A stretch of 64,000 bases of DNA from Alteromonadaceae bacterium Bs31 (GTDB lineage Bacteria > Pseudomonadota > Gammaproteobacteria > Pseudomonadales > Cellvibrionaceae). Location of the stretch: assembly GCA_900177435.1 (NCBI GenBank), contig FXAI01000014.1:1-64000 (forward strand), written 5' to 3'. Position 1 is the stretch's first letter. The number at the start of each line of letters is the position of its first letter. A model generated the notes under the pieces. That model saw only the letters and a program-made list of their open reading frames with translations. It was not told the origin of the DNA and ran no database searches. This document shows, piece after piece, positions 1-9,486 of the stretch. Both the position numbers and the translations under genes were made by a program.

Positions 1-1500
1 GATTCAACGACAGTTTCTTTAAGTGCTACTGGGTCTATTACCGAAGCTGGTGGAACCATTACCTACACCGCTTCGGTTACTAACCCAACTGACACTGCAA
101 TGACCGTTAATTTAAGTAATGGTCAAACCATTACCATTGCCGCCGGTGATAGCTCTGGTACAGTTGATATTGCTGTTGCAGCAGACGACGATGTGTATGT
201 AGATGCTTCTTCGGTTTTTGCCAGCATCGATACAACGTCCGGTGGTAACTTCGAAAGTGTAATTATCGATTCCACACCTGCGGTCACTTCAATTGCAGAT
301 ACCATTGATTCAACGACTGTATCTTTAAGTGCAACGGGCTCCATTACTGAAGCCGGCGGCACCATTACCTACACCGCTTCAGTCACTAATCCAACTGACA
401 TCGCCATGACCGTTAATTTAAGCAATGGTCAAAGCATTACCATTGCTGCCGGCGACAGTTCAGGCACGGTAGACGTAACAGTTGCTGCGGACGAAGATGT
501 TTACCTGGATGGGGCATCAATCTCTGCAACCATAAATAATACTTCTGGTGGTAACTTCGAAAACCTTGTTATCGACTCAACGCCAGCAGTAACCAATATT
601 ACCGATACCATCGATGCAACAAGCCTCTCTTTAAGCGCATCGCCCAGCGTCACAGAAGGTGGTGTTATTACCTATACCGCACAGTTGTCTAACCCGGCGG
701 ATAGCGATGTGTCTGTGGTGCTCAGTAATGGCCAGACTATCTTGATCTCTGGTGGAGACTCACTTGCAACGGTAACTGTAGTCGCCGCAGATGATGTTTA
801 TAGCGGCGGTGGCAGTGTTTCGGCATCTATTGTTTCTGCATCTGGTGGTAACTTCGAAAACCTGCAAATTAATACGGCTGCGGTGAGTACCGCAATTACC
901 GACGATAATGATGCTACTTCACTGTCACTGAGTGCCACGCCAAGTGTTACAGAAGGCGGCGTTATTACTTACACGGCAACCTTGGGTAGCCCGGCAGCCA
1001 CACCCGTCACGGTCAGCTTATCGAGCGGCGCGGTTATTGTAATTGCCGCTGGTGCTCTTTCCGGGTCTGTTGGAATTACCGCCAGTGATGATGTTTATCT
1101 TGGCGGCAGTTCCGTAAGTGAATCTATAGCCTCCGCCAGTGGCGGCGGTTTTGAAAATCTTGTGGTAGATAGCGCTTCAGTAAGCACTGTTATCCTGGAT
1201 GATAGTGATACCAGTAATGTCGCGCTCACTGCTACAGGCACGGTTAACGAAGGTGAGATGATCACCTATACCGCCATTCTTGATAATGCTGCCAACACAG
1301 CCCTTACCGTAAACTTAAGCAATGGTGCCAGTATTATTATTGATGCTGGCGAGATTAGCGGCAGTGTTGATGTGGCTGCGGCGGGCGGGGCAAGCGCCAG
1401 TGCTACCATCGCGTCAACCAGCGGTGGAAACTTCGAAAACTTGGTGGTGGATTCCACTGCTGCGCTCACTAACATTGTTGATCTACCACCCGCAATCACA
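1..1500 (+). repeat. Five tandem ~300-bp coding repeats (Ig-like adhesin domains)
   Basis: Units begin at 1, 307, 613, 910 and 1207 (spacing 306, 306, 297, 297), each opening with an Asp-Ser/Ala-Thr-Thr/Ser type start and closing with 'SGGNFE'. Units 1 and 2 are almost the same at protein level but differ at many third codon positions. Units 4 and 5 have drifted. The window edge falls on a unit boundary, so more copies probably lie upstream. Confidence 0.9.
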
Positions 1501-4500
1501 GTAACGGCGCTTGATGTTGTCGAGGAATCTGTCGCTGTTAATGATGTGGTTGCCACCTTTGTTTCCAGCGACCCCGGAGGTGATGCGCTAAGCCACCAGC
1601 TGCTCAATAATACTGATGGTTATTTTGTGCTTGTTGGAAATCAGGTTCAATTAACCCAAGCCGGTGTTAATGCAATAAATAATGATGCACTGAACTTATC
1701 CTCTCTGGATATTACCGTGGAAGTTACTGCACAAGGTGTTTCCGTGGCGGACACAGACACCAGTAATATTGCGCGTGTAGACGAAGCGCCGCTTACCACT
1801 AGCGAAGACTACGCAGCGGTGGAAGGTTCTACCCTCACGGTAACTGCCGCATCGGGCGTATTGAGTAATGATAGCGACCCGGAAGGCAACAGCCTCAGTG
1901 CCATTGAATTTGCAACAGACACAGCAGGTAGTAATTCTGCGCTGGTTAATGGCAGTAACTCCGTAACTACAGCGCTGGGCGGAACAGTTACCCTTAACGG
2001 TGACGGGTCCTTTACTTATGTCGCACCAAGCACGCTGGACCATAGTGCGAGTGAACTTCTTACCGATAGCTTCGCCTATCGCGCCAGCGATGGTGCAGAA
2101 AGCTCTGTCTGGACTGAAGTTAGCATCGACGTATCAGATACCCAACCAACAGCTTTCGATGATAACGATAGCGTTGGCTTCGGTGGAACCATCAGCGGCA
2201 ATGTTATTTCTGGCCAGGGTGGTGATGGCACCGGCTCTGATAGTCTTGGGCAAGATGCCACCCAGGTGGTGTCCGTGCAGTTCGATGGTGTTACTTACAG
2301 CGGTTTCGATGGGAGCGGTGATCTGGTTATTAATGCGGATTACGGTACCTTAAGCATCAACCGGGATGGCTCCTATAGTTATGCCTCCAGCCAGTCACAA
2401 ACGCCGGTTGCAATGGGTGGTGGAAATATCGCCAGCTGGACGAGTGCCGGTGTCACCCTTTATGGCTACAACGCAGGAACGGATTTCGATAACAGTGGTA
2501 CTTTGAATTTAGCGGCTGCCGATGGCACCGGCAATCTTACCGATAGCAACGGTATTGGTCTTAGCTCACCCAGTGGCAACAGTACCAATTACCAGTTGGA
2601 TCAGCGCGGCGGTAATGCCGAAGCCATTGCGCTGGACTTAAATACCAATGCCACAGCGGCCAGTTTTACTCTCGGGGCAATCGGTGATAACGACGGTGGC
2701 CAGTGGTCTATCTATGACGAATCAATGAACCTGGTGGATAGCGCTACTTTTGCCCCGGGTTCAACTGAGGTCACTATTAACCCCAGTTCCGTCTTCCGAT
2801 ATGTTGTTTTCACGGCCAACGATAACAATGATGATTACACCTTGCAGAGCGCCAGCTACACGCCGGCACTCAGCCTATCTGAAGCTTTCACCTATACCCT
2901 TGAAGATAGCGATGGCGACAGGAGCAGTGCCGAGTTAACCTTAAATCATGACCCCTTGCCCACTGCCATTGCCGATAGCAACATAGCGTATGAGTCTGCC
3001 CTGACCAATGGCAGTGAAGAAGGATTGCGTTCCGCTGTTTCTACGGGGAACCTGTTGGATAACGATGAAGGGCTTACGACAAACGCTATTATCAACGAGG
3101 TGAGTTTTGGCGGAGCCAACTTCACCGCCGATGCTTCGGGCCTAATTACGGCCAGTTCAAGCCAGGGGCAACTGGTGGTGTATACACAAAGTGACCTGGC
3201 CAATGGTGTTCGAGCGGGTGACTATCAATATACCTTGCTCTCTAATAATCTCGCCGGCGACACTTCCAGTGAGGTGTTTAGTTATACCCTCAACGATGGC
3301 ACCAAGCAGTCCACCGCGGAGCTGACCATTAACCTGGTGGACGATGCCCCTGTGGGCGGCGACATCGAAACAACCATTCGCGCCAGCGACGAAGTGGACA
3401 CCTACAATCTGGTTGTGGTGCTCGACAGGTCCGGTAGCATGGGCTGGGATGTAAACGGTAATTCTTTTGGCAACGCCGATTTTGACCCCACTCAAGTGCG
3501 TATGGATATCGCCCGAGATGCACTCAATCAGTTGTTTGAGTCCTACGAAAGCGTTGGCAACGTCAATATTCAAATTGTTGATTTCTCGTCGGATGTTAAT
3601 AGCTCTGGTTGGTTTAACGACGATATTGGCGGTGCCAGTGATTATTTAAGTGGTGTTAATGCCGCTGGAGGTACGGAATATAGCACGGCGCTAAACGGCG
3701 TGATGACCGATTTTGCTCCGCCCGCAGGTGACAAAACCCTTGTGTATTTTATCTCCGACGGTGAGCCGAATGCTGGTTTCGATGTGGATGCAACATTACA
3801 GTCCACCTGGGAATCTTTCCTGGACAGCAATAATGTGGATATCGCCTTTGGTATCGGTGTAGGTAATGTTTCCTTGGGCTCCATAGAACCGATCGCCTAT
3901 CCTAACGACGACGTTGACGCCAATGGCACCGATGATTATGCCATTCAGGTTGCCGACGCCAATGATCTCGCTGATACCCTGCTAGCCACCCTGGAGTCCG
4001 GCACCGTTAGCGGTTCCATTTCCATTCTAGAAGGTGATGGCAGCAGTGGATTTTTTGTGGGTGCCGATGGTGGCTATATTCAAAGTGTGGTGGTAGATGG
4101 CACCACCTACTCATACAGCCCGGGTGTTCTGGAAGATATTGCTGTCACAACGGCATTGGGTGGAACCATTTCTGTGGATTTCCTTTCCGGACAGTACAGC
4201 TACCGCGTGGAGGTTGATACACAGGTGGTTGGCGAACAGGAGCTTTTCACCATAACCGCTATAGATGGCGATGGTGACACCCTTACCGCCGATTTAACCA
4301 TTAACCTTGAATACAGCCCGGCGCTTGATGCCAATAGAGACAGCATCATCAGTAACCGTTTAGATAATACAGTGACGGTCAATGATGCGGCCTTGCTGCA
4401 CAATGACGTGACTTCACAGGGTGACTATATTGGTTTTGTAGGTAATGCAGTATCCGGCAGTGTTTCGGGTCCTGGACCCAGCACCTATACATATATCAGC

Positions 4501-5604
4501 GGTTTGGTCCCCAGTGAAGACGATTTTGGCGCAGTTGCTGCGGAAATTACAGAAGCCTCCGGAGACTCGGAAACGACACCGCTGAATAACAGTATGGCGA
4601 CCGCTGTAGATTTTACGGATCGCTCCCTGTTCGGTGCCGATGTCAGTAACCTGGCGGGTTTGAATGTGGCGGGCTTCAGTGCCGCGTATTATGGCAGCCT
4701 ATCAAGCGATGGCAATGCAAGTGCTGCGGATGAGGATTGGCTACAGCTGAATCTTGCCGAGGGTGAAAATATCTGGTTCGACATCGATAACGCCGGTGTC
4801 GCGGTTGAAATGGCAGTTTATGATGCCAGTGGCAATTTCATCCAAAATATTGCCAGTAACGGCCAGCCCTGGGGTGGTTTTACTGCAGATGCCGATGGTG
4901 ACTACTACGCACAAATTACTACCACTGATACGGGTACCGGCACTTACGAACTTTACATGTCCATAGATACCAGCAATGCTGTATACCGTTCGCCGAGTTT
5001 TGAGTACTCCGTAACGGATGGCACTTTGTCAGACTCCACATACGCGGACGTAATGTTCATCGACACCACAACCTTAACGGGTAGTGATAGTGGAGAAATA
5101 TTAGTCGGTCGAGACAGTGCAGACACCATCAACGGCGGAGGCGGTAATGATGTATTACTTGGCGGCCTCGGAGGCGACAGTTTAGATGGTGGTGACGGTG
5201 AAGACTTGCTCTATGGTGGCGCGGGTGATGATACGCTGGTTGGAGGCTTGGGTGCTGATGTGTTTGCCTGGGAGTTGGCAGACAGCGCCAGCATGGGTGC
5301 ACCGGCGCAGGATCAGGTGAGCGACTTCGACAACTCAAGTACCGGCGATGCTCTCGATTTACGCGATTTACTCATTGATGAAAGCGAGAACTCTCTCTCT
5401 GAATACCTCTACGTTGAGGTGCAGGGAGGGGATACCATTATCCATGTGAGTTCGGACGGCGGCTTTGATGGCGGCGTATACAACAGTGCGATGGAAGATC
5501 AGCGCATCGAGCTGAGCGGGGTGGATTTAGTCACAGCATTTGCTGGCGACCAAAACGCAATCATTCAGGATTTAATTGGTCGAGGAAAGATAATTACCGA
5601 CTAA
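1..5604 (+). CDS. LapA-type giant RTX adhesin, C-terminal part (5' end outside window)
   Basis: The frame is open from base 1, so this is the C-terminal 1867 residues of a larger secreted adhesin. Five tandem Ig-like repeats of 99-102 residues start at 1, 307, 613, 910 and 1207. They are followed by cadherin/VCBS-like segments with recurring 'GSFTY/GSYSY' strands. A von Willebrand A domain has its metal site DRSGSM at about residue 1142, and the RTX nonapeptides (GGxGxDxLx, about five copies) lie near residues 1712-1757. The end looks like a type I secretion signal. This domain order matches LapA-like biofilm adhesins that are held at the outer membrane until LapG cuts their N-terminus. lapG and lapD lie just downstream on the other strand, which supports this. 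The retention module and LapG cleavage site would be upstream, and no type I secretion genes are in the window. The function is inferred from architecture and context. Confidence 0.9.
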   Translation, partial: DSTTVSLSATGSITEAGGTITYTASVTNPTDTAMTVNLSNGQTITIAAGDSSGTVDIAVAADDDVYVDASSVFASIDTTSGGNFESVIIDSTPAVTSIADTIDSTTVSLSATGSITEAGGTITYTASVTNPTDIAMTVNLSNGQSITIAAGDSSGTVDVTVAADEDVYLDGASISATINNTSGGNFENLVIDSTPAVTNITDTIDATSLSLSASPSVTEGGVITYTAQLSNPADSDVSVVLSNGQTILISGGDSLATVTVVAADDVYSGGGSVSASIVSASGGNFENLQINTAAVSTAITDDNDATSLSLSATPSVTEGGVITYTATLGSPAATPVTVSLSSGAVIVIAAGALSGSVGITASDDVYLGGSSVSESIASASGGGFENLVVDSASVSTVILDDSDTSNVALTATGTVNEGEMITYTAILDNAANTALTVNLSNGASIIIDAGEISGSVDVAAAGGASASATIASTSGGNFENLVVDSTAALTNIVDLPPAITVTALDVVEESVAVNDVVATFVSSDPGGDALSHQLLNNTDGYFVLVGNQVQLTQAGVNAINNDALNLSSLDITVEVTAQGVSVADTDTSNIARVDEAPLTTSEDYAAVEGSTLTVTAASGVLSNDSDPEGNSLSAIEFATDTAGSNSALVNGSNSVTTALGGTVTLNGDGSFTYVAPSTLDHSASELLTDSFAYRASDGAESSVWTEVSIDVSDTQPTAFDDNDSVGFGGTISGNVISGQGGDGTGSDSLGQDATQVVSVQFDGVTYSGFDGSGDLVINADYGTLSINRDGSYSYASSQSQTPVAMGGGNIASWTSAGVTLYGYNAGTDFDNSGTLNLAAADGTGNLTDSNGIGLSSPSGNSTNYQLDQRGGNAEAIALDLNTNATAASFTLGAIGDNDGGQWSIYDESMNLVDSATFAPGSTEVTINPSSVFRYVVFTANDNNDDYTLQSASYTPALSLSEAFTYTLEDSDGDRSSAELTLNHDPLPTAIADSNIAYESALTNGSEEGLRSAVSTGNLLDNDEGLTTNAIINEVSFGGANFTADASGLITASSSQGQLVVYTQSDLANGVRAGDYQYTLLSNNLAGDTSSEVFSYTLNDGTKQSTAELTINLVDDAPVGGDIETTIRASDEVDTYNLVVVLDRSGSMGWDVNGNSFGNADFDPTQVRMDIARDALNQLFESYESVGNVNIQIVDFSSDVNSSGWFNDDIGGASDYLSGVNAAGGTEYSTALNGVMTDFAPPAGDKTLVYFISDGEPNAGFDVDATLQSTWESFLDSNNVDIAFGIGVGNVSLGSIEPIAYPNDDVDANGTDDYAIQVADANDLADTLLATLESGTVSGSISILEGDGSSGFFVGADGGYIQSVVVDGTTYSYSPGVLEDIAVTTALGGTISVDFLSGQYSYRVEVDTQVVGEQELFTITAIDGDGDTLTADLTINLEYSPALDANRDSIISNRLDNTVTVNDAALLHNDVTSQGDYIGFVGNAVSGSVSGPGPSTYTYISGLVPSEDDFGAVAAEITEASGDSETTPLNNSMATAVDFTDRSLFGADVSNLAGLNVAGFSAAYYGSLSSDGNASAADEDWLQLNLAEGENIWFDIDNAGVAVEMAVYDASGNFIQNIASNGQPWGGFTADADGDYYAQITTTDTGTGTYELYMSIDTSNAVYRSPSFEYSVTDGTLSDSTYADVMFIDTTTLTGSDSGEILVGRDSADTINGGGGNDVLLGGLGGDSLDGGDGEDLLYGGAGDDTLVGGLGADVFAWELADSASMGAPAQDQVSDFDNSSTGDALDLRDLLIDESENSLSEYLYVEVQGGDTIIHVSSDGGFDGGVYNSAMEDQRIELSGVDLVTAFAGDQNAIIQDLIGRGKIITD

Positions 5605-5658
5605 TTACCCTGTTATTTAATCCTATATGCAAGTGAGTGGTTTTCCAGGGAGCGTGAT

Positions 5659-5991
5659 GTGCCATATATAAAACGAAATAGTGACGGTGAGGTTGTTGCC
5701 ATAAGCCAATCATTGGAACCGGGCTTTACTGAATTACTGCCAAACAGTGATCCCTCAATATTGAAATTTATTCAAAATGTTGGTGGTGATCAAGTTCGCA
5801 TGGTGGAGTCCGACATCGAATTTGTTCGCGTGCTGGAGGATTTGATCGATGTTTTGGTTGCCAAGAATTACATTTTATTAACGGACCTGCCTGAAATTGC
5901 ACAGGAAAAAATGCGCGAGCGGCAAGTTTTGCGTGGAAAACTATCAACCCGACTGGAATTGCTATCAGATGATGACGACGGTTTCTTTTAG
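5659..5991 (+). CDS. Small conserved protein, 'tryptophan synthase subunit beta-like' family
   Basis: This 110-residue protein starts at GTG with a purine-rich Shine-Dalgarno (CCAGGGA) about 8 bases before it. The opening pattern (PYIKR-NSDGEVVA-IS) and the acidic C-terminus resemble a small gammaproteobacterial family that databases mislabel as tryptophan-synthase-beta-like. There is no signal peptide, membrane segment or catalytic motif. It follows the adhesin stop by 54 bases, so it may share the transcript. Its last four bases overlap the end of lapD on the other strand. The real function is unknown; a role in adhesin control would rest on neighbourhood alone. Confidence 0.75.
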   Translation: MPYIKRNSDGEVVAISQSLEPGFTELLPNSDPSILKFIQNVGGDQVRMVESDIEFVRVLEDLIDVLVAKNYILLTDLPEIAQEKMRERQVLRGKLSTRLELLSDDDDGFF

Positions 5992-7910
5992 CTTAGGCCG
6001 TCAGCACTTAAGAAGTCACCGCTTCCGCCGTTAATACCCAAAAGCTTCAGCGACTCCCACTCGTCGGCGCAATTTACACCTTCGGCAATAGCCTTTAGGC
6101 CAATGGAATGCAGCAGGGTGCACAAGCCCCTGAGGTAAGCTTGATGGGCAGGGGTGGTGTGAATGTCTCGAATAAAAAATGAATCTATTTTTACATAATG
6201 CAAGCCAAGGTTATGCACCTTGCCTAACTGTTTGATTTCCTGGCCCGCATGGGCGATGCCTACCTTACAGTCCAAGCTCCGTAGCAGCTGGCAAAAGGTA
6301 TTCAAGGCGTCGATATTGGGAAAAACGTTGTACTCGGCGAATTCAATGTTTAAATGGTGAGAAAGGTGCGCGCTTTGCTTAATGAGCGCCGCAATTTCTT
6401 TCATGTATGTTGGCTTGGTGAGAGTGCTGGCGGAGAGACGAATGGCTAAATTACTCGGTTTGTTTTTGAGCGTGTCTATTGCCATCTGCACGGCAGTGCG
6501 GTCGAGCTGAAAGCTCATACCAAGCCTGGAAATGTGTGGCATGAACTGCGCAGCATCAAGCGACGGCATACCCTTCTGTTGCAGCAGCAGCGGTGCTTCC
6601 CAGTGAAGCAAGTCTCCCTGTGCGGTGACAACGGGTATTAAATTCAATTGAAAGCCTTGCTCGGAAAACCCCTGATTTAGGATTTGCGGCCATTGTGTTT
6701 GTCTGTCGTTTTCCGACAGTGCTGTTTGTGTATCTACAAAAAACCAGTTTGTTTGATTGTTTACTGCGTCCTGTAAGCCTTGATCCAAGCTGGAAAGCAG
6801 CTCGCTAGTGTTGTGCTCGCTACGATAAACAGTACTCGATGTTAACAGAGTAATATCATTCAAATTTCGCTCTCGGCAGACACCCATCAGTAATTCGAAT
6901 AGGTCTTTAACCATTTTTTCGGCCACTTGATCTGCGGTGGGAATAATCAGTAGAAAGTCAGACCCGTTTAGGCGACCCGCTGATGCCTGGCTGCTGTGTT
7001 GGCGGCAGACTTTTAGAATTTGCTCTCCAAATTGCACTAACAGGCTGTCAATTGTCTGTCGGCCGGCTCGCTGGTTTAAATCAAAAAGGTCGACGATTCT
7101 TAGCATAAGCAGCGCGCCACGAGAGGCCTCATTTTGTTTCTGTAATAATGAGTTGAGCTGCCCGAGCAAAGGCGCTCGGTTGTAGAGACTGGTCACTTCA
7201 TCGTACTGGGTTTGCTGTCGCAACGTTTCCAGTTTGCTCGATTCATTCTCAAGCATCTGTTTAACATGTTCGGAAAGCTTGTTGAGTGAACGAATAAGAT
7301 TACGCAATTCCGGTATGCGAGGTTCGCTGGTGGTAATAAAGCGCTTGTCGCCAATGGCTGTTGCCTGTGCCACAGCCTGGTTAAGCGATTGGCTTAACCA
7401 ACGTATTGCAACACTGCCCAAAACACTAAAAGCCAAAGACACCAGCACGAAATAGTAAATAAGCTGTTTAACATTGTTCCATAGCTGTTTATAGGCAAAC
7501 CTCTCATGGGAGCTTAAAGTGAGAATGCCAACTTGCTGCCAGCCACTGCTTACATTTGCCACGCCCGGCTTTATTTCTATTGGAAAGAGCTTCATCAGCC
7601 AGGCTGGTGCTTCGCTATACTGCTCGTCGTCATAGCGCGTCGCGATTATTTCGCCTTCGGTGTCCACCAGGCTAATAAAATGGTAGTGGCCCAAGTCAAA
7701 CTGCGCATTTACAGACAGCTCCATAGAGACTTGATCCTGGCTACCGGAAGATAGCGACAAGGCTAGGGTTAGGGCATTGTCGTTATTTTTCTGGGTAAGG
7801 TGTTCTTCAAGATAATTCTTTGCCGAGATGCAGCTAAAAATAACGCTGCCCAGGAAGGCTGTGCTCACCAGTAAAATAATAAATAGCCAGAATTGTTTAT
7901 ATAAAGACAT
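5988..7910 (-). CDS. lapD: LapD-like c-di-GMP receptor (degenerate GGDEF-EAL)
   Basis: This 640-residue inner-membrane receptor opens with a membrane helix at about 7-26. A periplasmic LapD/MoxY-type domain follows (the conserved Trp sits in 'SSGWQQ'), then a second helix at about 151-173, HAMP, GGDEF-like and EAL-like domains. Both output domains look inactive: GGDEF reads NGSDF (about 315-319) and the EAL signature reads EAP (about 438-440). This is the LapD pattern, in which the protein binds c-di-GMP instead of making or breaking it and sequesters LapG when bound. The ATG at 7910 is chosen because it gives the LapD-like opening MSLYKQ; a TTG at 7922 abuts the GGGAG motif too closely. It lies 18 bases after lapG, so the two are probably co-transcribed. 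Confidence 0.9.
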   Translation of the reverse strand: MSLYKQFWLFIILLVSTAFLGSVIFSCISAKNYLEEHLTQKNNDNALTLALSLSSGSQDQVSMELSVNAQFDLGHYHFISLVDTEGEIIATRYDDEQYSEAPAWLMKLFPIEIKPGVANVSSGWQQVGILTLSSHERFAYKQLWNNVKQLIYYFVLVSLAFSVLGSVAIRWLSQSLNQAVAQATAIGDKRFITTSEPRIPELRNLIRSLNKLSEHVKQMLENESSKLETLRQQTQYDEVTSLYNRAPLLGQLNSLLQKQNEASRGALLMLRIVDLFDLNQRAGRQTIDSLLVQFGEQILKVCRQHSSQASAGRLNGSDFLLIIPTADQVAEKMVKDLFELLMGVCRERNLNDITLLTSSTVYRSEHNTSELLSSLDQGLQDAVNNQTNWFFVDTQTALSENDRQTQWPQILNQGFSEQGFQLNLIPVVTAQGDLLHWEAPLLLQQKGMPSLDAAQFMPHISRLGMSFQLDRTAVQMAIDTLKNKPSNLAIRLSASTLTKPTYMKEIAALIKQSAHLSHHLNIEFAEYNVFPNIDALNTFCQLLRSLDCKVGIAHAGQEIKQLGKVHNLGLHYVKIDSFFIRDIHTTPAHQAYLRGLCTLLHSIGLKAIAEGVNCADEWESLKLLGINGGSGDFLSADGLS

Positions 7911-7928
7911 TGCTGCTATCAACTCCCA

Positions 7929-8624
7929 TTAATATAAGCCTTCACGTTGCATGCGTATCATCACATCGCGCCAGCGGGACAGGCGCGTACCGGGGTCTTT
8001 CACTTTTGGATCGCGGCCGCCGCCAACCCATAGCCCCGCATTGTTAAAACTGAACACTGGGCTGAGGTCTGGACGCTTGGAGGCGGGCAGTATCTGCATG
8101 CTGAGGTTATCCAGAACCAGAGGGTCGGCATTTGGTTGCGTGTAGTAGACGAGTACCATATGCGCCTGGGATCGACCATTGCTCAGGCGCGCTTTGACGT
8201 AGGTGAGTCGTAGCTTTTCGTTAGCTACGCCGAGCTTTAGCAGGCTGATATATTTAGCGATGCTGAAATCTTCACAGTCTCCCTTTAAGGTACCCATTGT
8301 CTCGAGTGGCGTGGCCCAATAATCTTTTTCCCCCCAGATTAGGGTATCCTCGCCGAAGTGAATCCGCTGGTTAAAAAAGTCATTCACCTTAACAAGCTTT
8401 GTATTTTCTTTTTCGTTTTTATTTTCTTGCACCAGCGTACGCCATTGGCTAAGCGTTTGCTTGCCAGCGCTGCCATACCGTTGTTCTGCCTCAGACATCA
8501 GCTTGTCCCAAAAGGGATCGCTCTGGATGGCCCATGCCGCAGCGAGCAAGGCGATAATCCAGTACTGTGTCAGGCGCTTGATTCGGCTACCTTTGAACAA
8601 TGAGAAGGTATCTCTGGTTTTCAG
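7929..8624 (-). CDS. lapG: LapG-like periplasmic cysteine protease
   Basis: This is a bacterial transglutaminase-like cysteine protease that cuts the N-terminus of LapA-type adhesins and releases the cell from the surface. The catalytic triad is visible as Cys in GDCEDF, His in QAHMV and Asp in VLDNL. Counted from the TTG at 8600 these are C109, H147 and D164. His-to-Asp spacing is 17, as I recall for Pseudomonas LapG. A hydrophobic N-terminal segment (about 13-24) would export it. The start is unusual: the strong Shine-Dalgarno AAAGGAG (8632-8638) sits 7 bases before an in-frame CTG at 8624, while the TTG at 8600 has none. I give the CTG start, with TTG 8600 as the alternative. It is co-directional with lapD and adjacent to the adhesin. 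Confidence 0.88.
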   Translation of the reverse strand: MKTRDTFSLFKGSRIKRLTQYWIIALLAAAWAIQSDPFWDKLMSEAEQRYGSAGKQTLSQWRTLVQENKNEKENTKLVKVNDFFNQRIHFGEDTLIWGEKDYWATPLETMGTLKGDCEDFSIAKYISLLKLGVANEKLRLTYVKARLSNGRSQAHMVLVYYTQPNADPLVLDNLSMQILPASKRPDLSPVFSFNNAGLWVGGGRDPKVKDPGTRLSRWRDVMIRMQREGLY

Positions 8625-8636
8625 GAATTATCTCCT

Positions 8637-9486
8637 TTAACACCTGCGATGCAGAAGCGCCGTAGACGCTATCGAGCAGTGCCAGCCTTCAGCTTGTAGC
8701 CCACATTGAGGCCATCCTGAAACCCTCATAAGGCGCATATTCGCGATGTTACTTTTCTAACGAGGGCAAATGGTCTGCGTTCTGGTACACCATCAGCATC
8801 AGATACCTTGTGGCTAAGTCCGCAGAGACAGTGCTTCTGGTTTAAGAGCTGCCCTAAGTCGCCCAAACGGCTGTCAGGCCGCCACAATTCAGCGAGTAGT
8901 GGTTTTGCAAAGTATAGCTTGTACGGGGCTGCGCGTGATGATAAATGCTTTAAACGATCGTGTGGCAGACCCTGTGTTGGATCTTTGTGAGCGAGCGCCA
9001 GAAACCTTAGATGTGGGGGTAGAACTAAGCAATGCCGAAGGTTATGGCCATGTGGCGGAGGTGCAATAAGAGGTACATTAAACAGGCTACCCTGGCCTAG
9101 CAACCCGTAGGTGTAATTCTTTCAGGTCTTTGTGGCGAGAGGAGATTTAGCGAGCTAGAAACGCAAGAAAAACCTGCGCAAATCGAGAAGAACACCAGCA
9201 ATTGAATTGAGCGCTATACCAGGTGATAAACGAATGGAATACGATCAATACCGCAACAGATAGCCATTGCTACCCAGCAGAAAAAAGAGTAGCTTCGATA
9301 GGGTTTTAGCCCTTGCGCTTATGCGACAGTTTTGGTCCCTAAAGGGCGCTTATTCAAGCGGGCTTTCTAGTCTCCGGCTGCTGTATTTGTATACAATATT
9401 TGCACTGCAGAATGGCAAAGTTTTTCGAGTGGCCAGACGTATATTACTGCTCGCCCGCGATCCTTACTTATGTGCGCTAAGGCCCT
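8637..9486. other. Gene-poor 850-bp stretch, possible decayed gene
   Basis: No convincing gene was found between lapG and the exonuclease gene. One short plus-strand stretch (about 8893-9069, ATG at 8938, stop at 9067) reads like real protein (for example VADPVLDLCERAPETLDVGV), but has no full-length frame and no recognisable domain. The minus strand has an open frame at 8726-9103 with an implausible Pro/His/Leu-rich composition. The last 200 bases are probably the promoter and leader of the next gene. No tRNA or terminator was seen. Confidence 0.4.

Noticed and set aside
1-1500. Tandem repeats considered as CRISPR or satellite DNA
   Set aside because: Units are about 300 bases, in frame, coding, and without spacers; they are adhesin domains.
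5659-5991. Tryptophan synthase beta subunit
   Set aside because: Only 110 residues, no PLP lysine motif and no trp operon; the family label is a historical misnomer.
8726-9103. 125-codon open frame on the minus strand
   Set aside because: Composition rich in Pro, His, Leu and Arg with no domain; the opposite strand reads more like protein. Kept only as part of the gene-poor stretch.
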